Positions 28,080 through 37,023 of a stretch of DNA of 64,000 nt are shown piece after piece; position 1 is the first letter of the stretch, and each line of letters opens with the position of its first letter. The stretch spans positions 1 to 64,000 of the forward strand of contig NZ_BMFS01000013.1 in NCBI RefSeq assembly GCF_014639075.1, in the 5' to 3' direction. The stretch is from Glycocaulis albus (GTDB lineage Bacteria > Pseudomonadota > Alphaproteobacteria > Caulobacterales > Maricaulaceae). The notes under the pieces were generated by a model. The model saw only the letters and a list, made by a program, of their open reading frames with translations. It searched no databases and was not told where the DNA came from. The position numbers were made by a program, and so were the translations under genes.

Positions 28080-28113
28080 CATGTGATGCACATGCAAGTA
28101 TGTTTATCACATG
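28080..28113. promoter_or_regulatory. Candidate VapB operator overlapping the antitoxin start
   Basis: CATGTGAT (28080-28087) and ATCACATG (28106-28113) form perfect 8-bp inverted arms 18 bp apart; the right arm includes the antitoxin ATG. A further CACATG lies between them (28090). RHH antitoxins commonly autorepress through such dyads; binding here is inferred, not shown. Confidence 0.6.
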
Positions 28114-28344
28114 ACGGTGATGGTCCAGATACGCAATGTGCCCGATGCGCTGCACCGCACGCTTAAAGCGCGCGCGGCACTCGCTGGCATGTCGCTTTCC
28201 GACTACCTGCTTGCTGAGCTGCGTCAGCTGGCCGAGCGGCCAAGCCTTGAGGAATTGCGCGCCCGGCTTCACGCGAGGCCTCCTCTCGCAGCCGATGCTG
28301 ACATTGCCGCTGCGGTGAGGGCAGAGCGCGACCGCGCGGGATGA
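28111..28344 (+). CDS. vapB: FitA/VapB-type ribbon-helix-helix antitoxin
   Basis: A 77-aa antitoxin. The N-terminal ribbon-helix-helix (residues 4-42) reads VQIRNVPDALHRTLKARAA followed by GMSLSDYLLAEL, typical of FitA-like antitoxins; the C-terminal half (SLEELRARLHARPPLAA) should bind the toxin. A second ATG at 28120 (MVQIRNVP) could be the true start. It overlaps vapC by 4 nt (ATGA). An inverted repeat covering its start codon probably mediates autorepression. Confidence 0.85.
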   Translation: MTVMVQIRNVPDALHRTLKARAALAGMSLSDYLLAELRQLAERPSLEELRARLHARPPLAADADIAAAVRAERDRAG

Positions 28345-28727
28345 TTGTTGATGCGTCGGCGCTGCTGGAAGTACTGCTGAGGTCTCCTGCGGCTTCGCAG
28401 CTTGAGGCGCTAATGTTCGAGTCGGGCACCAGCCTCCATGCGCCCCACCTGATCGATGTGGAAGCCGCGCAGGTGATCCGTAAGTTTGCGCTGAGCGGAA
28501 AGATTTCCGCCAGTGTCGGCGCAGACGCCCTTGCCGATCTCGCGGGCTTCCCCCTGCGGCGGTATCCGCACGATTTTCTGCTGCCCCGGATATGGGAGCT
28601 GAGACACGCGATTTCCGCCTATGGCGCTTCCTACGTTGCTCTGGCAGAGGTGTTGGACATGCCATTGCTGACGCGCGATGCCCGCCTCGCGGCGTCCGCC
28701 AGCGATCTCGTAGCGGTGATAAGCTAG
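28341..28727 (+). CDS. vapC: VapC-type PIN-domain toxin with an atypical active site
   Basis: A 128-aa PIN-domain protein. Conserved acids seen are Asp4 (IVDASALLE), Glu41 (LIDVEAAQV) and Asp113 (LLTRDARLA). In the usual SAYDAxYVALAE motif the Asp is replaced by Gly95 (SAYGASYVALAE; codon GGC at 28623-28625), so one of the four usual metal-binding acids is missing. It may be weakly active or inactive; a substituting residue elsewhere cannot be excluded. It overlaps the antitoxin by 4 nt, and its stop shares CTAG with the convergent rpoH stop. Confidence 0.87.
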   Translation: MIVDASALLEVLLRSPAASQLEALMFESGTSLHAPHLIDVEAAQVIRKFALSGKISASVGADALADLAGFPLRRYPHDFLLPRIWELRHAISAYGASYVALAEVLDMPLLTRDARLAASASDLVAVIS

Positions 28728-29611
28728 GCCGCCACCAGTCCACGTTCTTCGGCGAGGCGCTTCATCTCGGTCTGCAATTTCTCAAAGGCGCGCACCTCGA
28801 TCTGGCGGATGCGTTCGCGGCTGACATTGTAGACTTCCGCAAGCTCTTCCAGCGTCTTGGGCTCCTCCGCCAGGCGCCGCTCCTCGATAATGTGGCGCTC
28901 ACGCTCATTGAGCCCGCCCATGGCTTCCTGCAGAAGCGTCATCCGGGCAGAAAACTCGTCGCTTTCCACAAGGCTGTCTTCTGCGCCCTCGGCCTCATCG
29001 TCGGAGAGCCAGTCTTGCCACTCTGCGTCGCCATCGACGCGCATCGGCGCGTTCAGGGACGCATCCGGGCCTGACAGGCGCCGGTTCATCGAGATCACAT
29101 CATCATTGGTCACGCCGAGCTTGGTGGCGATCGTCTCCACCTGGTCGGGGTGCAGATCGCCTTCTTCAAGGGCCTGCATCTGGCTCTTCATGCGGCGCAG
29201 GTTGAAGAACAGCTTCTTCTGCGCGGCCGTTGTGCCCATTTTCACGAGGCTCCAGGAGCGCAGGATATATTCCTGTATGCTCGCGCGGATCCACCACATC
29301 GCATAGGTGGCAAGCCGGAAACCCTTGTCGGGGTCGAATTTCTTGACGGCCTGCATCAGGCCCACATTGCCTTCGGAAATCACCTCGGCAATCGGCAGGC
29401 CATAGCCGCGATAGCCCATGGCGATCTTGGCCACGAGGCGCAAGTGGGAGGTGACGAGCTTGTGGGCGGCTTCGGAGTCCTCATGCTCGACCCAGCGCTT
29501 GGCCAGCATGAATTCCTCATCCTTTTCCAGCATCGGAAATTTGCGTATCTCGGTGAGATAGCGCGACAGCCCGCCTTCGGGCGACAGTGATGCCAGACGC
29601 ATGGCGTTCAT
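28724..29611 (-). CDS. rpoH: RNA polymerase heat-shock sigma factor (sigma-32)
   Basis: Sigma factor of the heat-shock regulon. The 295-aa protein has region 1.2/2 (LVTSHLRLVAKIAMGYRGYGLPIAEVISEG), region 2.4 (YAMWWIRASIQEYILRSW), the RpoH-specific box AAQKKLFFNLRR at about residue 140, and the region 4 helix-turn-helix ending VSRERIRQIEVRAFEKL. The ATG at 29611 has GGAGG nine bases upstream; a TTG at 29617 is less likely. The 3' stop shares CTAG with vapC. In many alphaproteobacteria rluD lies next to rpoH; here it is about 3.8 kb upstream. Confidence 0.95.
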   Translation of the reverse strand: MNAMRLASLSPEGGLSRYLTEIRKFPMLEKDEEFMLAKRWVEHEDSEAAHKLVTSHLRLVAKIAMGYRGYGLPIAEVISEGNVGLMQAVKKFDPDKGFRLATYAMWWIRASIQEYILRSWSLVKMGTTAAQKKLFFNLRRMKSQMQALEEGDLHPDQVETIATKLGVTNDDVISMNRRLSGPDASLNAPMRVDGDAEWQDWLSDDEAEGAEDSLVESDEFSARMTLLQEAMGGLNERERHIIEERRLAEEPKTLEELAEVYNVSRERIRQIEVRAFEKLQTEMKRLAEERGLVAA

Positions 29612-29870
29612 GTTCAAACTCCTCCCTTGGCGCGCAGCGCGTACAGGTCTTCAAACCAACGCACGGGCTGCCGCCCCCGTTTCGCCGCGCCACCATCCGG
29701 CGGCGCAGCAACAGTCCATTTAGGGTGGCAGCAGGCCCGATGCGAGAGGCAGCCGGTGAAGAAATCCTCACCTCTCACGTCAAGAATATGAAACCGGCCC
29801 GGATTTGTCCCGTGACGTTTCAGAAAGGCTGGCTTGCCAGATGTGCGATTCTGCCGGTATCGCTGGCCCC

Positions 29871-30398
29871 ATGAACGCGCCATCTATTGCCATCCGCCGG
29901 GCGGTCCCGGGCGATGAGGCTGCGCTGGCCCTGGTCGGGGCGGCAAGCTTCCTGGAATCCTACGCAGGCATTGTCGACGGGCAGGGCATCGTGCGTCACT
30001 GTCAGGAACGCCACACGCCGCAAGTTTATGCGCGGGCCCTTGCAGACAGCGCGCAGGCTCTCTGGCTTGCCGAGATGGCGCCCGGTGCTGCGCCGGTCGG
30101 CTACCTCCATCTGGCATCGCCCGACCTGCCGGTCCCGACCGGTCCGAAGGATATCGAGATCAAGCGCATCTATGTGCTGTCGCGCCTGCACGGATCGGGC
30201 CTTGGCCGCAGGCTGATCGGCACGGCGCTCGAACATGCGCGCGAGAGCGGCCGCACAAACGTGGTGCTTGGCGTCTACAAGGGCAATGAGCGGGCGCTGG
30301 CCTTCTACGGCCGTGCCGGCTTCGAGGCGCTGGGCGAGCGAAGCTTTGACGTTGGCGGCAATGTTTACTGCGACTGGGTCATGGGCAGGGCTGTCTGA
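29871..30398 (+). CDS. GNAT-family N-acetyltransferase
   Basis: A 175-aa acetyltransferase. Motif A, the acetyl-CoA pyrophosphate loop, reads GSGLGRRLIGTALEHA near residue 112, with the preceding strand IEIKRIYVLSRLHG; motif B is visible in NERALAFYGRAGFEALG, and the C-terminal strand in CDWVMGRAV. The substrate (an amino group on a protein, amino acid or drug) cannot be inferred. The ATG at 29871 is chosen because the upstream frame runs into the rpoH leader. It stands alone on the plus strand, divergent from rpoH. Confidence 0.85.
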   Translation: MNAPSIAIRRAVPGDEAALALVGAASFLESYAGIVDGQGIVRHCQERHTPQVYARALADSAQALWLAEMAPGAAPVGYLHLASPDLPVPTGPKDIEIKRIYVLSRLHGSGLGRRLIGTALEHARESGRTNVVLGVYKGNERALAFYGRAGFEALGERSFDVGGNVYCDWVMGRAV

Positions 30399-30511
30399 GA
30401 CCGGCTTTCAACGGAACCGGATTTCTGGTTGCGCGTTATCAGGGTATGCAACCGCTGGACGGCCCGCGAGGCCTGCCCAGCACTTGCTGTCCGCAATAGA
30501 GGAGACGCGCC

Positions 30512-30643
30512 ATGATCGAGAAGAAGAAAACCGAAGCCCGTCAGGGCGAACCGGCTCCCAATCACATGACGCGCCACGCTCTGGTCGGCGGGGTCGTGCT
30601 GGCAGTCATAGGCATCGTGATCGCCTATATCGTGATCTTCTAG
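30512..30643 (+). CDS. 43-aa single-span membrane peptide
   Basis: A very short gene: charged N terminus (MIEKKKTEARQGE), then a hydrophobic helix from about residue 23 to the end (LVGGVVLAVIGIVIAYIVIF). The ATG is preceded by GGAG eight bases upstream, supporting translation. It lies between the acetyltransferase and the convergent chemoreceptor gene, 113 nt after the acetyltransferase stop, and may be its own transcript. Family and function unknown. A perfect hairpin lies 15 nt after its stop. Confidence 0.6.
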   Translation: MIEKKKTEARQGEPAPNHMTRHALVGGVVLAVIGIVIAYIVIF

Positions 30644-30657
30644 CCGCGAAAGCCTTC

Positions 30658-30676
30658 AGGCAGCCTCAGGCTGCCT
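30658..30676. terminator. Hairpin between the 43-aa peptide and the chemoreceptor gene
   Basis: AGGCAGCC-TCA-GGCTGCCT is a perfect 8-bp stem with a 3-nt loop, and the loop is exactly the chemoreceptor stop codon on the minus strand. No long T-run follows, so termination may depend on another factor. It could serve both convergent genes. Confidence 0.5.
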
Positions 30677-32345
30677 TGATGCCTGACACGAAGCGGGTCA
30701 TCTGACCTTTCAGCTCTTCAGACCGCGAGTTGAGCGTCTTGCAGGCTTCCAGCAGCGCGCCGGAGGCTTGCGCATTTCCGTCGGAAATCTGGTTGAGCGC
30801 CTCGATGGTCGACGCGATCTGGCTGGCACCAGCCGCTGCTTCCTGAATGGCCCGGGCAATGTCGCCGGTTGCGGCACCTTGCTGCTCGGCTGATGCTGCT
30901 ACCCCGCCCGCCAGCGTGTTGAGATCGCCGATGCGCTTGACGATGTCGGCAATGCGTTCCACCGCATGGCCGGTGGCCGCCTCGATGGCCGTCATCTGTG
31001 CCTCGATATCGCCGGTCGCCTTGGCCGTCTGTGTTGCCAGCGCTTTCACCTCATTGGCCACCACGGCGAACCCTTTGCCAGCCTCTCCGGCCCGTGCCGC
31101 CTCGATAGTGGCGTTGAGCGCCAGAAGATTGGTCTGCTCGGCAATGCCCTGGATGAGCGTGACGACTTCTCCGACCTTGCTGGCATTGTCCGCCAGCGTA
31201 CGTACATCGGCGTCGGTCGCGCGGGCCTGGCCCACTGCTTCGCCGATAAGGGCTGACGCCTCTGAAATCTGGCGCGAGATCTCCTGGATGGATGCGGACA
31301 GCTCTTCCGATGCCGACGCTACAGATTGCACATTGGCGGAGGTTTCCTCCGACGCGGCTGCCGCCGAACTGGACTCCTCGGTAGTGCGCGTAGCATTCGT
31401 GTCAACGATGCCGGCAGAGGAATAAACCTGGGAGGCGGCCTGGATCACATCGGTCAGCAGGCTGCCCACCTCGGCTTCGAACCGGTCAGCGGTCTCGATC
31501 ATCATCTGGCGCTGCATCTCGCGCTGACGCGCCTCGGTCTGTTCCTGCTCGGCTTTCAGCGCCTCGGCATCGGCCAGTGCCGTGCGCAGCACACCCACTG
31601 TCGACCAGAGCTGGCCGATTTCGTCACGCGTCTTGACCGCCGGCACCTCGACCGTGAGATCGCCGCCTGCCACCTGTTCAAGAACATCCGTTACCCTGGT
31701 GAGCGGGCGGCTGACCTGGAAGATGGCGACATAAAGCGCAAAGCCCAGAGCTCCAAGGACCCCCAGAATAGCAATGCCTGTCAGCATGATGAAACGCGTA
31801 CGGTAGAAGCTGGCAAGCTCCGCCTCGATGGCGTCGAGCTGCGCGCGGTCCCGGTCCACAACGGCATCGATTTCCTGTTGATAGGCCCGCCGGTTCGAAC
31901 GGTTAGCATCATTATTGCCCTGGATATTGGCTTGCGCCGGATCGACATCGGTGCCAAGGCGCGCCGTTTCCGCACGGAAGGCACGGAACTCGGCGGTGCG
32001 GGAACGGACCGCTTCGAACAGCACCCGGTCCTCGCCGGATCCCGGGATGGCCGCACTCCATTGATCAAGGAGGGCGTCAATATCGTCCAGCTGCCGCATG
32101 AGGCCTTGCGCGAAGGGTGTGGCCTGCTCGGTGGTCCGCGACGCGTAGATGCCGCGCGCTTCCATCACCACGCCGGTTACCAGCCGGTTGAGATGTTCGC
32201 CATAATAGGCGCGCGTAGCGGCGTTCTCATAGGCGGCAACGCGGGTATTGTAGGCCTGCATGCTCTGGATGCCGAGACCGGCCAGAATGACCGATACAAT
32301 GCCCAGCACGCCCACAGCGGCCATGATCTTGACGCGAATGCTCAT
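30666..32345 (-). CDS. Methyl-accepting chemotaxis protein
   Basis: A 559-aa chemoreceptor. Transmembrane helix 1 is at about residues 7-28, a four-helix-bundle-like periplasmic domain at 30-184, and transmembrane helix 2 at 185-210. A HAMP linker follows (211-265), then the cytoplasmic coiled-coil signalling domain with hairpin tip [20 protein letters not shown] and the downstream [15 protein letters not shown]. The ATG at 32345 has GGAG eight bases upstream. Ligand unknown. No che genes are near, so it is an unlinked receptor. Glutamine/alanine-rich methylation-type segments flank the tip. Confidence 0.93.
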   Translation of the reverse strand: MSIRVKIMAAVGVLGIVSVILAGLGIQSMQAYNTRVAAYENAATRAYYGEHLNRLVTGVVMEARGIYASRTTEQATPFAQGLMRQLDDIDALLDQWSAAIPGSGEDRVLFEAVRSRTAEFRAFRAETARLGTDVDPAQANIQGNNDANRSNRRAYQQEIDAVVDRDRAQLDAIEAELASFYRTRFIMLTGIAILGVLGALGFALYVAIFQVSRPLTRVTDVLEQVAGGDLTVEVPAVKTRDEIGQLWSTVGVLRTALADAEALKAEQEQTEARQREMQRQMMIETADRFEAEVGSLLTDVIQAASQVYSSAGIVDTNATRTTEESSSAAAASEETSANVQSVASASEELSASIQEISRQISEASALIGEAVGQARATDADVRTLADNASKVGEVVTLIQGIAEQTNLLALNATIEAARAGEAGKGFAVVANEVKALATQTAKATGDIEAQMTAIEAATGHAVERIADIVKRIGDLNTLAGGVAASAEQQGAATGDIARAIQEAAAGASQIASTIEALNQISDGNAQASGALLEACKTLNSRSEELKGQMTRFVSGIKAA

Positions 32346-32489
32346 GTGAAATTCTCCTGCTTTGCATACTGCTATGCGCAGCTTCGAGTGAACCGCTGGT
32401 AAACCATATTGTCCCGGCACGGGGTGCTATCTGTTCTGTGTGAGGATTGGCAGGTGACGAATCTGTGCGGCGGCGGCTAACGTCCCCGC

Positions 32490-33380
32490 ATGGACAGCTT
32501 TATCGGACAGATTCTCCTCCCGCTCGCCCTGGCCTTCATCATGCTGGCATTGGGCGTCGGACTGACGCCGGCTGATTTCCGGCGCATATTCACGAAGCCC
32601 AAAGCGCTGCTGGTGGGCGCGGTGCTGCAGTATATTTCGCTGCCCTTGCTCGCGATGGCGATCGTTGCCTTCCTGCCGGCCCCGCCGGTTCTGAAGGTGG
32701 GCATCGTCCTGCTGGCGGCGTGCCCTGGCGGCACGACATCGAATCTGCTCACCCACATGGCGCGTGGTGATGTGGCGTTGTCGATCTCGCTGACGGCGCT
32801 GACCAGCCTGACCTCCATGTTCACCGTGCCGGTTGTGCTGATGATTGCGCTCGCCCTGTTCATGGGGCCGGAGGCGCCATCGGTGGGCCTCGTCACGACA
32901 GGGCTGGTGATTTTCCTGCTGACCGTGGTGCCGGTCGGTATCGGGATGGCCATCCGCCAGTTCGCGCCGAATATCGCCAACGCTCTGGACCGCCATTCAC
33001 GGCTGCTGTCCGGGATTGTTTTCACCGCTGTCGTGCTGGCGACGCTCATCGCCGACCGGGATGAAATGGCCAGCCGCTTCGCGGAAGCAGGCTTTATTGC
33101 GCTCAGCCTGAATGTGGCGGCCATGGGTGTCGCCTTTGCGGTGGCGAGCCTTGTCATGCTGAAGATGAAGCAGCGCATAGCGCTGACGCTCGAATGCGGC
33201 CTGCAGAATGCGACGCTCGCCATCGTGGTGGCGGTCGGCATGCTGGGCGATGTCGCCTATGCGGTGCCAGCGGCGATCTATGGCCTTCTCATGTTTGTAA
33301 CGGCGGGCGGGTTTATTCTCTGGGCGCGGCGATGGTCAGGTGTCGCGTCGAGGGCGCGGCGGCGGGTGAGGGAAACCTAA
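32490..33380 (+). CDS. Bile acid:sodium symporter (BASS) family transporter
   Basis: A 296-aa integral membrane protein with about ten hydrophobic segments. Family marks are the N-terminal LALGVGLTPADFRRIF, the substrate/Na+-site motif CPGGTTSNLLTHMARGDVALS near residue 75, and the ECGLQNATLAIVV motif in the second repeat near residue 235. BASS members move organic anions with Na+; the substrate here is unknown. It is divergent from the chemoreceptor, and its stop overlaps that of rluD by 4 nt (CTAA). Confidence 0.92.
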   Translation: MDSFIGQILLPLALAFIMLALGVGLTPADFRRIFTKPKALLVGAVLQYISLPLLAMAIVAFLPAPPVLKVGIVLLAACPGGTTSNLLTHMARGDVALSISLTALTSLTSMFTVPVVLMIALALFMGPEAPSVGLVTTGLVIFLLTVVPVGIGMAIRQFAPNIANALDRHSRLLSGIVFTAVVLATLIADRDEMASRFAEAGFIALSLNVAAMGVAFAVASLVMLKMKQRIALTLECGLQNATLAIVVAVGMLGDVAYAVPAAIYGLLMFVTAGGFILWARRWSGVASRARRRVRET

Positions 33381-34378
33381 ACCCGCTTCAGTGCTGCATG
33401 CAGCGTTTTGAGATCATCGGGCAAGGGCGTCTCGAACACCATTTCCTCGCGCGTTGACGGGTGGACAAAGCCCAGAACCGAGGCGTGCAGGGCCTGCCGG
33501 CCCAGCGTCTTGATCTCCGGCAGGTCTGGAATGCCTTTCAGCTGACTGGCCTTTTGCGGGCCATACACCCGGTCACCGATCAGCGCATGGCCCAGATGCT
33601 CCATATGCACCCGGATCTGGTGTGTACGCCCCGTTTCCAGCCGGCATTCGACAAGGGCGGCGAGCGGCGTGCCGATAGGGGCCTTGGCTTCCTGTCCGAA
33701 AATTTCCAGCACCTGGTAATGCGTAATCGCTTCCTTGCCGTTTGCGCTTTCCCACTTCAGCACCGCCATTTTCAGCCGGTCACGCGTGGAGCGGGCAAGC
33801 CGGGTGGCCACCGTGCCGGAGCGCGGACGGGGCGCGCCGCGCGTGAAGGCCAGATAGGCGCGCTCAACCGTGTGTTTCGCGAACTGTTTGGAGAGATAGC
33901 GATGGGCGATATCGTTCTTGGCAACAACCAGAACGCCGGACGTATCCTTGTCGATCCGGTGGACAATGCCGGGCCGCTCCACCCCGCCAATACCTGAGAG
34001 GCTGTCCTTGCAGTGATAAAGCAGTGCATGGACCAGCGTGCCCGTCCACGCGCCGGCACCGGGATGGACGGTCAGGCCTGCCGGTTTGTTGATGACGATC
34101 AGATCGTCATCCTCGTGCAATATGTCGAGCGGGATATTCTCCGGCTTGGGCGCGGCCGGTTCCAGCGGCGGCATGGTCAGCGTGTAGACATGCCCTTCAC
34201 GCAGCTTTGCTGCAGGGTCGGTCATCACCTCGCCATTGACGCGGAGGGCGCCTGCCTCCACCAGCGCCTTGCAGCGCGAGCGTGAGAGCTCCGGCCATTG
34301 CGCCGCCATCCAGCGGTCCAGCCGCTCACCGGCATCTTCTCCGGTGGCTGTTATGCTGCGGCTATCATCTTGTTGCAT
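33377..34378 (-). CDS. rluD: RluD-family 23S rRNA pseudouridine synthase
   Basis: Forms pseudouridines in helix 69 of 23S rRNA. The 333-aa protein has an S4 RNA-binding domain (residues 15-75, GERLDRWMAAQWPELSRSR), then the catalytic domain with the active-site Asp in PGIVHRIDKDTSG, preceded by INKPAGLTVHPG, and the conserved TGRTHQIRVHMEHLGHALIGD. The start has only a weak AGAGAT site. It is divergent from the TonB receptor and about 3.8 kb upstream of rpoH on the same strand. Confidence 0.93.
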   Translation of the reverse strand: MQQDDSRSITATGEDAGERLDRWMAAQWPELSRSRCKALVEAGALRVNGEVMTDPAAKLREGHVYTLTMPPLEPAAPKPENIPLDILHEDDDLIVINKPAGLTVHPGAGAWTGTLVHALLYHCKDSLSGIGGVERPGIVHRIDKDTSGVLVVAKNDIAHRYLSKQFAKHTVERAYLAFTRGAPRPRSGTVATRLARSTRDRLKMAVLKWESANGKEAITHYQVLEIFGQEAKAPIGTPLAALVECRLETGRTHQIRVHMEHLGHALIGDRVYGPQKASQLKGIPDLPEIKTLGRQALHASVLGFVHPSTREEMVFETPLPDDLKTLHAALKRV

Positions 34379-34560
34379 ATCTCTAATTTTACCCGGCTAA
34401 CCGCTCGGCGTGCGTGCTTTTTGTGCAACGCGCCAGTGGCCTGCTGCAGCGCATCAAAAATCTGTAACCCGTTTGCAGCAGCCACGTCACATTTGCGGCG
34501 TAGCAGCCGTTCCCTGACGCGGCAAGCCTGCCGCACGCTTTGGGCGAGGGAGCCAGTATC

Positions 34561-36885
34561 ATGATCCGTAAATCTGTCCTCATGTCGGCGGTTGCGCTGG
34601 GCGCGGTATCCGCTCCGGCCTTTGCTGAGTCGAGCGAGACCGCACAGCCGGTCGAGGTCATCCGTGTCACCACCCAGTTCCGGGAGCAATCCCTTGCCGA
34701 GGTGCCGGTCAACGTCACCGCGTTCGATGCGGAGCTGATCGACCGGCTCGACATCCGCAATCTGGAAGACATGGCCGCCTTCACGCCCGGCCTTGTCGTA
34801 CAGGAGCAGAGCCCCAACAATACCGGCTACTCGCTGCGCGGCATCACCACCGATAGCGGTGACACCTATGCGGAATCGCGCGTGGCGATCTTCCAGGACG
34901 GCATCTCCATCACCCGCTCGCGCGGCTCCTATGTCGAACTGTTCGACGTGGAACGCATCGAAGTAGCCAAAGGTCCGCAGCCGACCCTGTTCGGCCGTGG
35001 CGCGCTCATTGGTGGCATCAACCTGATCCAGAACAAGGCCGAGGATGAGTTTTCGGCGTCCGCCTATGGCGCGATCGGCAATTACGAGCAGCGCGAGATT
35101 GGCGGACACGTCAATTACGGGCTCGGCGAAGGTCTGGGCCTGCGCCTGGCCGGTGTGCACCGCAGCCGCGACGGCCATATCGACAATCTGCTGGGCGGCA
35201 CTCTGCAGGGCCGTGATGTGAGCGCGGTGCGCGCTGTTTTCTCCGCCCGGCTCGATAACGGGTTCAGCTTTGACCTGATCGGCAACTATCAGGAAGACAA
35301 TGGACCCGGCACCTCATTCAAATCCGGCATTATTGCCCCTCCGGGCGGTGACACCAGCCCGTATACGCCGGCCGCGCTATTCACCTTCCCGGGCTTTGAA
35401 AACGATCAGGGCCTTGGTCTGGACCGTACGGTCTGGGGTGTGACGGCTCTGGCCGAATATCCGCTTGGCGATGCGTGGACCCTAAGCTCGATCACCGGCT
35501 ATCGCGAGTTTGATTCAGTCGAGGTTTTCGATCCGATCGGCGCCGGCCTTGGCTTCATCAATATCGCTGAAGATGCACGCGGCCGGCAGACCAGCCAGGA
35601 ATTCCGCCTGACCTATGATGCCGGTGCCCGGGTAGCCGCTGTCCTGGGAGGCACCTGGTTCTATGAGTCCGGTACGCAGCGTATTCCCCTGATCGTCAAC
35701 GAAGGGGTGGCGCAGGCCTTCTTTGTCTCCACCGGCGCGTTCGGTGATCCTGCCCTTGTGGCCGGTGCGCTTGGCGTTCCCGTTTCGGCCATCACCGATC
35801 TTGCCAGCCCGTTCGGCTTTTCCATCGCAGCGCTCTCCGGCGGGATGGGTTTCGTGCCGCTTGGCACCTATCGCGAGGAGGCGAGCAATTCGGGCCGCAC
35901 GGAAGCCGTTGACCTGTTTGGCGAGATCACGCTGCGGGCAACAGACCGGCTCAGCTTCACAGCCGGTCTGCGCTATACCGATGAGGACAAGCGTACCTCT
36001 GGCTACGGCAATAATATTGGCGGCGCCAACCGCGTGACCTTCGCGCCCTTCCTCATTCTGCCGGGCACGCCGAACGGAACCACACAAAGCGCCGATGCGA
36101 GCTTTGGTGATTTCACCTGGCGTCTCGTGGCCTCCTATCAGCTCAGCGACAGCCTGAACACCTGGGTCTCCTATGCGCGTGGCCGCCGCCCGGACGTTCT
36201 GGCACTCGACACAGGCTCGCCCACCTTCTTCTCTACGGCTCCGGCAGAGATTGTAGACTCCTACGAGGCAGGCGCCTTCCTCACGCTTGATCGCGGTACG
36301 GTTTCCGGTTCGGTCTTCTATTCCGAATACGAGAACTTCCAGTCAAGCGTGTTCGACCCGTTCACCGGGCAGTTTGGCCCGTCCAATGCCGGTGAGGCTA
36401 CCCAGTATGGCCTGGAGCTGCAGGGCAATTATGCCGTCACCGATGCGGTTCAGGTTTTCGCCACCTATGCCTACAACATGGCGACTTTCAACGACACGTC
36501 CGGTGGCCAGCCCCAGGCTCTGGCGGGCAACCGCTTCCGCTATGCGCCCGAGCATGCTGCCTCCATTGGCGTGCGTGCCGAGCTGTTCTCGAACAATGCC
36601 GGCACGCTGAGCTTCCTGCCGGCCTATAGCTGGCAGTCCCACATCTTCTTCGACAACAACAACCAGGAGTTCGCCGGCGTGCGTCAGGATGCCTATGGTC
36701 TCTTGCGGGCGCGTCTTCGCTTCGATGCGGCGAGCGACCGCTGGTATGGCGAGGTGTTCGGTTCCAACCTCACCGATGAGGACTACCTCATCGATGCGGG
36801 CAATACCGGAGCGGCGTTCGGTCTGCCGACCTTCATTGCCGGTTCGCCACGCACCTATGGCGTCCGTCTGGGCGTGAACTTCTAG
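34561..36885 (+). CDS. TonB-dependent outer-membrane receptor
   Basis: A 774-aa outer-membrane transporter. Signal peptide at residues 1-22 (ending APAFAES). The plug domain follows, with VPVNVTAFDAELI, YSLRGITTD and the RIEVAKGPQPTLFGRGALIGGINL stretch. A 22-stranded barrel with a C-terminal phenylalanine (GVNF) completes the layout. The plug and barrel resemble the Caulobacterales/sphingomonad type that imports carbohydrates or siderophores; the ligand is unknown. The preferred ATG is 34561 (21 nt inside the longest frame). The next gene, PhoD-like phosphatase, is on the same strand after a terminator. Confidence 0.92.
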   Translation: MIRKSVLMSAVALGAVSAPAFAESSETAQPVEVIRVTTQFREQSLAEVPVNVTAFDAELIDRLDIRNLEDMAAFTPGLVVQEQSPNNTGYSLRGITTDSGDTYAESRVAIFQDGISITRSRGSYVELFDVERIEVAKGPQPTLFGRGALIGGINLIQNKAEDEFSASAYGAIGNYEQREIGGHVNYGLGEGLGLRLAGVHRSRDGHIDNLLGGTLQGRDVSAVRAVFSARLDNGFSFDLIGNYQEDNGPGTSFKSGIIAPPGGDTSPYTPAALFTFPGFENDQGLGLDRTVWGVTALAEYPLGDAWTLSSITGYREFDSVEVFDPIGAGLGFINIAEDARGRQTSQEFRLTYDAGARVAAVLGGTWFYESGTQRIPLIVNEGVAQAFFVSTGAFGDPALVAGALGVPVSAITDLASPFGFSIAALSGGMGFVPLGTYREEASNSGRTEAVDLFGEITLRATDRLSFTAGLRYTDEDKRTSGYGNNIGGANRVTFAPFLILPGTPNGTTQSADASFGDFTWRLVASYQLSDSLNTWVSYARGRRPDVLALDTGSPTFFSTAPAEIVDSYEAGAFLTLDRGTVSGSVFYSEYENFQSSVFDPFTGQFGPSNAGEATQYGLELQGNYAVTDAVQVFATYAYNMATFNDTSGGQPQALAGNRFRYAPEHAASIGVRAELFSNNAGTLSFLPAYSWQSHIFFDNNNQEFAGVRQDAYGLLRARLRFDAASDRWYGEVFGSNLTDEDYLIDAGNTGAAFGLPTFIAGSPRTYGVRLGVNF

Positions 36886-36914
36886 ATCAGCACACGGCCG
36901 GGGGCAGTGCGCAG

Positions 36915-36963
36915 AGGGCCGGGCTACTGCTTGAGGGAGCAGCGGGCCCGGCCCTTCTTCTTG
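36915..36963 (+). terminator. Terminator after the TonB receptor gene
   Basis: Near-perfect hairpin: AGGGCCGGGC (36915-36924) pairs with GCCCGGCCCT (36946-36955), with an inner CTGC/GCAG extension, followed by TTCTTCTT. It lies about 30 nt after the receptor stop and separates it from the phosphatase gene. Confidence 0.7.
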
Positions 36964-37023
36964 TGCCTGTCACAAACGGCAGGCAAGCTTCGCTGACAGA
37001 CAAATCAGGGGAAGGGCAGGATC

